64,000 nt of DNA, from positions 2,108,001 through 2,172,000 of the forward strand of contig NC_007650.1 in the NCBI RefSeq assembly GCF_000012365.1, given 5' to 3'. Below the pieces are notes generated by a model. The model ran no database searches. It worked only from the letters and a program-made list of their open reading frames with translations, and had not been told where the DNA came from. This document shows, in pieces, positions 60,198 to 64,000 of the stretch. The translations under genes and the position numbers were made by a program. This stretch comes from Burkholderia thailandensis E264 (GTDB taxonomy: Bacteria > Pseudomonadota > Gammaproteobacteria > Burkholderiales > Burkholderiaceae). Within the stretch, counting starts at the first letter, position 1. Every line of letters begins with the position of its first letter.

Positions 60198-60326
60198 GCG
60201 CCTTCGACGGGCGGCCGCCTGCCGGCCCCCGCCGCCCGCCTGCGTTTTGAGTCCGCACTCGAATGAAACCGCTTGCCGAATTCCTACACCCTTGCATATC
60301 TTTCCTACGAACCTGAAGGAAATACG

Positions 60327-60941
60327 ATGCAGGAACGCACTCGCGCCGCCCATTTGGGCCCCGAACGCAGACGGCCACTGGCACTGGACGCCGCCTTGCG
60401 CATTGCCGTCACGCGCGGATTGGCGAGCGTGTCGATGGAAGCGATCGCGCAGGCGCTCGGCGTCACGCGGCCGGTGGTCTACGCGTGCTTCGCGTCGCGC
60501 GAAGAACTGATCGACGCGCGGCTCGAACGCGAGGAGCGGCGTTTGTTCGACGGCGTGATTGCCGCATTGCCGCGCGAGCCGCAGTTCGGCGATCCGAAGC
60601 AATGGATGACGGCCGGATTCCAGGCGCTGCTGAAAGTCGTCGCCGCGCACGCCGATTCGTGGCGGCTCGTGCTCGCGGCGGATCACGATCGGGACACGGT
60701 CGAACGCTACGGCCACGCGCGCCGCCGCGTCGCCCAGCAGGTGCGCGCGCTGATGGGGCCGATGATGAAGAAAGCCGGCGTCCGGCAGATCGACAAGAAG
60801 CTGCCCGTTCTCGTCGAGATCTTCATGTCGCTCGGCGACGGCGCCGTGCGCGCGATGCTCGACGACGCGCAGCAATGGACGCCGGACGAACTCGGCGCAT
60901 ACGTGGGGCGGATCGTGCTGGGCGGCTTCATGAAAGCCTGA
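60327..60941 (+). CDS. TetR-family regulator of the efflux operon
   Basis: The protein is 204 residues long. GAAGGAAATACG precedes ATG 60327. The N-terminal HTH is LDAALRIAVTRGLASVSMEA, then IAQALGVTRPVVYACFASRE and ELIDARLEREERR. The all-helical ligand domain (residues about 70-200) varies in sequence and gives no inducer clue. It lies 129 bp after the outer-membrane factor on the same strand. Regulation of macAB-omf is the simplest reading. No operator dyad was identified. Confidence 0.9.
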   Translation: MQERTRAAHLGPERRRPLALDAALRIAVTRGLASVSMEAIAQALGVTRPVVYACFASREELIDARLEREERRLFDGVIAALPREPQFGDPKQWMTAGFQALLKVVAAHADSWRLVLAADHDRDTVERYGHARRRVAQQVRALMGPMMKKAGVRQIDKKLPVLVEIFMSLGDGAVRAMLDDAQQWTPDELGAYVGRIVLGGFMKA

Positions 60942-60983
60942 CGATCGATTCTTCGATGGCGGATGCAAGCAGGAAGCGTTGCG

Positions 60984-61316
60984 ATGAATTCGATTAGGAA
61001 TATTGATCGTCAGGAACGAAAGCGTCGGGAGGACTACGGCTTCTTCGGCCCCGATTCCCCAACCTGGCGTGTCTGGACCTACCCCACCGCGCTCACGATC
61101 GGCTTTCAGCGCTCCGTCGTCATCGAGGAGCTCGATCCGTTCCTGCTCGCGGCCGTCCATTCACGGCGCGGCATCTACACGAATCCGAAGCTGCGCTACG
61201 ACCGCACGATCCGGTATTTCGCGACGGTCGCGGTGGGCGACGCGCGCAGTGCGCTCGACGCGGCCGCCGCGACATCGCCGCGCGCCCATCGCGAAGATCA
61301 CGGAGGAGACACGACA
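60984..61316 (+). pseudogene. Truncated DUF2236 (oxygenase MpaB-like) gene
   Basis: ATG 60984 follows AGGAAGCGTTGCG. The frame reads RREDYGFFGPDSPTWRVWTY, then PTALTIGFQRSVVIEELDPF and YDRTIRYFATVAVGDARSAL. This is the N-terminal third of the DUF2236/MpaB-type family, which is normally about 280 residues with heme-binding histidines later. Homology stops near 61260, and the frame then runs without a stop into the leader of the fadD-like gene, so about two thirds of the gene has been deleted. Confidence 0.75.
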
Positions 61317-62986
61317 ATGAACAGGATCTGGCTCACGGCCTATCCGCCCGGCGTGCCGGCCGACATCGACACGTCCCGCTATGCCTCGCTCGTCGCGCTG
61401 ATGGAGGAGAGCTTCAGCAACTATCGCGCGCGCGGCGCATTCGCCTGCATGGGCAAATCGATCACGTACGGCGAGCTCGACACACTGTCGCGCAAGCTCG
61501 GCGCATAGTTCCAGTCGCGCGGCCTCGCGCGCGGCGCGCGGATCGCGATCATGCTGCCGAACGTGCTGCAGTACCCGGTGACGCTCGCGGCGAGCCTGCG
61601 CGCGGGCTACGTGGTCGTCAACGCGAACCCGCTCTATACGCCGCGCGAGCTCGAGCATCAGTTGAAGGACAGCGGCGCCGAGGCGATCGTGATCCTCGAG
61701 AATTTCGCGGCGACGCTGCAAGCGGTGATCGCGAGGACATCGGTCAGGCACGTCGTCGTCGCGGCGATGGGCGACCTGCTCGGCATGAAAGGCGTCGCCG
61801 TCAACTACGTCGTGCGCCGCGTGAAGAAGCGGGTGTCGGCATGGCGCCTGCCGTCATGCACGCGCTTCAACGCGGCACTCGCGCACGGCGCCCGGCATGC
61901 GCTTCGGCGCACCCCGATCGCGCCGGACGACATCGCGTTTCTGCAATACACGGGCGGCACCACCGGCGTGTCTAAAGGCGCGACGCTGCTGCACCGGAAC
62001 ATCGTCGCGAACGTGCTGCAGTCCGAAGCATGGCGCGCGCCCCTCCTCGCCGGCCGGCCGACGCGCAGTTCGTGACCGCGATCGCGCTGCCGTTCTATCA
62101 CGTGTTCGCGCTGACCGTGTGCGGCTTCATGACGATTCACGCCGGCGGCCTCGGCGTGCTGATCCCGAATCCGCGCGACATCGGCGGCATGATCGCGGCG
62201 CTCGCGGGCTATCCGATTTCCGCGTTTCCGGCCGTCAACACGCTCTACAACGCGGTGCTGCATCATCCGGATTTCGGCAAGCTCGACTTCTCCAAGCTCG
62301 TGGTCGCGAACGGCGGCGGCATGGCGATTCAGGACGGCGTCGCGAAGCGCTGGCACGAACGCACGCGCGTGCCGATCGTCGAGGGCTACGGCCTGTCGGA
62401 AACCTCGCCGAGCGCGACCTGCAACCCGGTGACGATCGCCGAGCACACCGGCACCGTCGGCGTGCCCCTGCCTTCGACCGACATCGCGATCCGCGACGAC
62501 GCCGGCCGCGACGTGCCGCTCGGTCAGCCCGGCGAGATCTGCATTCGCGGCCCGCAGGCGATGGCGGGCTACTGGAGGCGGCCGGACGAGACCGCGAAGG
62601 TGATGACGCAGGACGGCTTCTTCAAGTCCGGCGACATCGGCGTGTTGGACGAGCGCGGCTTCGTGAAGATCGTCGACCGCAAGAAGGACATGATTCTCGT
62701 ATCGGGCTTCAACGTCTATCCGATCGAGATCGAAGACGTCGTCGCGTCGCATCCGGGCGTGTACGAAGTCGCGGCGGTCGGCGTGCCGGACGAGCGCTCC
62801 GGCGAGGCGGTGAAGCTCTTCGTCGTCAGGAAGGACCCGGCACTCACCGCCGGCGACGTGCTCGCGCACTGCAAGGAGCGCCTCACCCACGACAAGCGCC
62901 CGAAATACGTCGAGTTTCGCGACGATCTGCCGAAGAGCAACGTCGGCAAGATCTTGCGACGCGAGCTACGCGACACGGCGCGCTGA
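61317..62986 (+). pseudogene. Long-chain acyl-CoA ligase gene with amber codon and frameshift
   Basis: ATG 61317 has GGAGGAGAC before it and reads MNRIWLTAYPPGVPADIDTS. The frame hits TAG at 61506-61508, where the family usually has Tyr (LGA-stop-FQSRGL). It continues in the same frame with ARGARIAIMLPNVLQYPVTL and the AMP-binding P-loop LQYTGGTTGVSKGATLLHRN. Between about 62030 and 62060 it shifts frame, then reads TAIALPFYHVFALTVCGFMT, VEGYGLSETSPSATCNP, SGDIGVLDERGFVKIVDRKK and KSNVGKILRRELRD to 62986. With two lesions, no full enzyme is made unless the two changes are sequence errors. The intact parent would activate fatty acids with CoA. Confidence 0.85.
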
Positions 62987-63100
62987 GCGCCGCATCCCGC
63001 ATCCCGCATCCTTCGTCATCGCTTCGCCGCCGCTCGATGCGAGGCGGATCGGCCGGGCGCCGATCCGGGCGCGCCGGCCATCATGTCACGCCGCGCCGCG

Positions 63101-64000
63101 TCACGCCACGCCGAGATCGGCAAGCGGATGCGCTTCGCGCTTCCACGGCGACGTCAGGAAATGCAGCACGCGCTCTCGCTGCACCTCGACGAGCGTCGCG
63201 GGCGCCCAGCCCGGCTTGCGATCCTTGTCGACGAGATGCGCACGCACGCCTTCGCAGAAATCGCCTTCCTCGATCGCATGCGCGACGATGCCGAGCTCCA
63301 TCCGGAACGCCTCGGCAAGCGTCGTCTGCCGGCCGCGCAACAACGCGTCGCGCGTGACCTCGAGCATCGTCGGCGAATGGCTCGTCAATGCCTCGAGCGT
63401 CGCCTGCAGCCATTGCCGATGCTCGCGCGACAGCTCGTCGCGCGTCAGGTCCTGCCGCAGCGTCGCGACGATTCGCTCGACGCCGGAGCGCTTGTCGAAG
63501 TGGCGAACGATCCACGGCATCTGGCTGTCGAGCGCCGCATGCGGGACGACGTTGCACGGCGGCGCGAACACCGCGCGCAATGCGCGCAACACGTCGCCCG
63601 ACCAGTCGGCGCGTTCGAGCCGCGTCTCGAACGTATCGAGCCACGACGACGGCACCGACAGATCGGCGAGCTTCGCCGCGAGCGCGTCCGCGCCCGACAG
63701 CGTCACGCCCGTGAGGCCGACGTACAGCGACAGCTCGACCGGCAGCCGCGCGAGAAAATGCGTCGCGCCGACGTCGGGCACGAAGCCGATCCGCGTCTCG
63801 GGCATCGCGATCTTGCTGCGCTCGGTCGACACGCGCAACGCGGCGCCCTGCGCGAGCCCCATTCCGCCGCCCATCGTGACGCCGTCCATCAGCGCGACAA
63901 CGGGCTTCGGGAACGTGTGGATCGCATAGTCGAGCCGGTATTCGTCGACGAAGAACGGCAGCCAGTCTCGGCCGCGCACCTTCGCCATTCCGTACAGCGC
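63101..64000 (-). CDS. 3-hydroxyisobutyryl-CoA hydrolase / enoyl-CoA hydratase-like (5' end outside the window)
   Basis: The open frame continues to the window edge (…ALYGMAKVRGRDWLPFFVDE), giving 299 C-terminal residues. Crotonase-fold features are seen in FPKPVVALMDGVTMGGGMGL (oxyanion-hole glycines), RSKIAMPETRIGFVPDVGAT with the Glu and Asp of HIBYL-CoA hydrolases, and FLARLPVELSLYVGLTG. The extended C-terminal half (SHSPTMLEVTRDALLRGRQT and DFCEGVRAHLVDKDRKPGW) is specific to 3-hydroxyisobutyryl-CoA hydrolase, which acts in valine breakdown. The N-terminal 80 or so residues lie beyond the window. Confidence 0.88.
   Translation of the reverse strand, partial: ALYGMAKVRGRDWLPFFVDEYRLDYAIHTFPKPVVALMDGVTMGGGMGLAQGAALRVSTERSKIAMPETRIGFVPDVGATHFLARLPVELSLYVGLTGVTLSGADALAAKLADLSVPSSWLDTFETRLERADWSGDVLRALRAVFAPPCNVVPHAALDSQMPWIVRHFDKRSGVERIVATLRQDLTRDELSREHRQWLQATLEALTSHSPTMLEVTRDALLRGRQTTLAEAFRMELGIVAHAIEEGDFCEGVRAHLVDKDRKPGWAPATLVEVQRERVLHFLTSPWKREAHPLADLGVA

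Overview
The window is high-GC DNA with strong third-position GC bias. Its gene content (isoquinoline oxidoreductase pair, FtrA/rhodanese pair, orphan LuxR regulators, periplasmic trehalase, large PATR-type autotransporter, MacAB-TolC set) points to a Burkholderia of the pseudomallei group, most likely the second chromosome. This is judged from protein recognition, not from a database search. No rRNA, tRNA or CRISPR array was seen.

Layout. 1-5.4 kb: partial SnoaL-like gene, an AraC regulator divergent from an iorAB molybdenum-hydroxylase pair, then an orphan winged-helix regulator. 5.4-9.8 kb: asparagine synthetase and two divergent LuxR-type proteins. 10-19.6 kb: trehalase, a DHA2-type exporter, a YcaQ/AlkX-like DNA glycosylase and small housekeeping genes (DUF1653, GNAT, NnrU, TfoX-N, M20 peptidase). 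20-26.1 kb: FtrA and its rhodanese, a superinfection-immunity-like protein, an RpiR regulator and a QseBC-like two-component system.

26.1-27.6 kb is a 1.5 kb stretch without a gene. It holds six regularly spaced copies of an approximately 105-bp element whose core is a pair of inverted DnaA-box-like 9-mers always 25 bp apart. A seventh, diverged copy lies at 30.05 kb. This is the most unusual structure in the window.

27.6-33 kb: DUF899 protein, glutathione transferase, VOC protein and a glycogen-debranching-type glucosidase. 33.7-38.3 kb: a 1508-residue autotransporter with internal tandem duplications. 39.0-42.4 kb: a probable electron-transfer locus with two membrane proteins, a Cyc2-like fused cytochrome-porin and a diheme cytochrome c, with a perfect inverted-repeat operator candidate. 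42.4-48.9 kb: an MreB paralogue, a PlpD-type patatin/beta-barrel protein followed by a 7-bp VNTR, and an RstAB-like two-component system.

48.9-53.1 kb is a decayed accessory patch. A resident glutaminase gene survives only as a 5' piece and a 3' piece. Between them lie an IS256-family transposase remnant, the tail of a probable polymorphic toxin overlapping an intact Imm52-type immunity gene, a DNA adenine methylase fragment and a complete second glutaminase gene. A cysteinyl-tRNA-synthetase-like remnant adjoins it. 53.1-60.9 kb: RNase T2, SfnG dimethylsulfone monooxygenase, and macA-macB-OM factor-tetR. 61-63 kb: a truncated DUF2236 gene and a fadD-like acyl-CoA ligase broken by an amber codon and a frameshift. 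The window ends inside a 3-hydroxyisobutyryl-CoA hydrolase-like gene.
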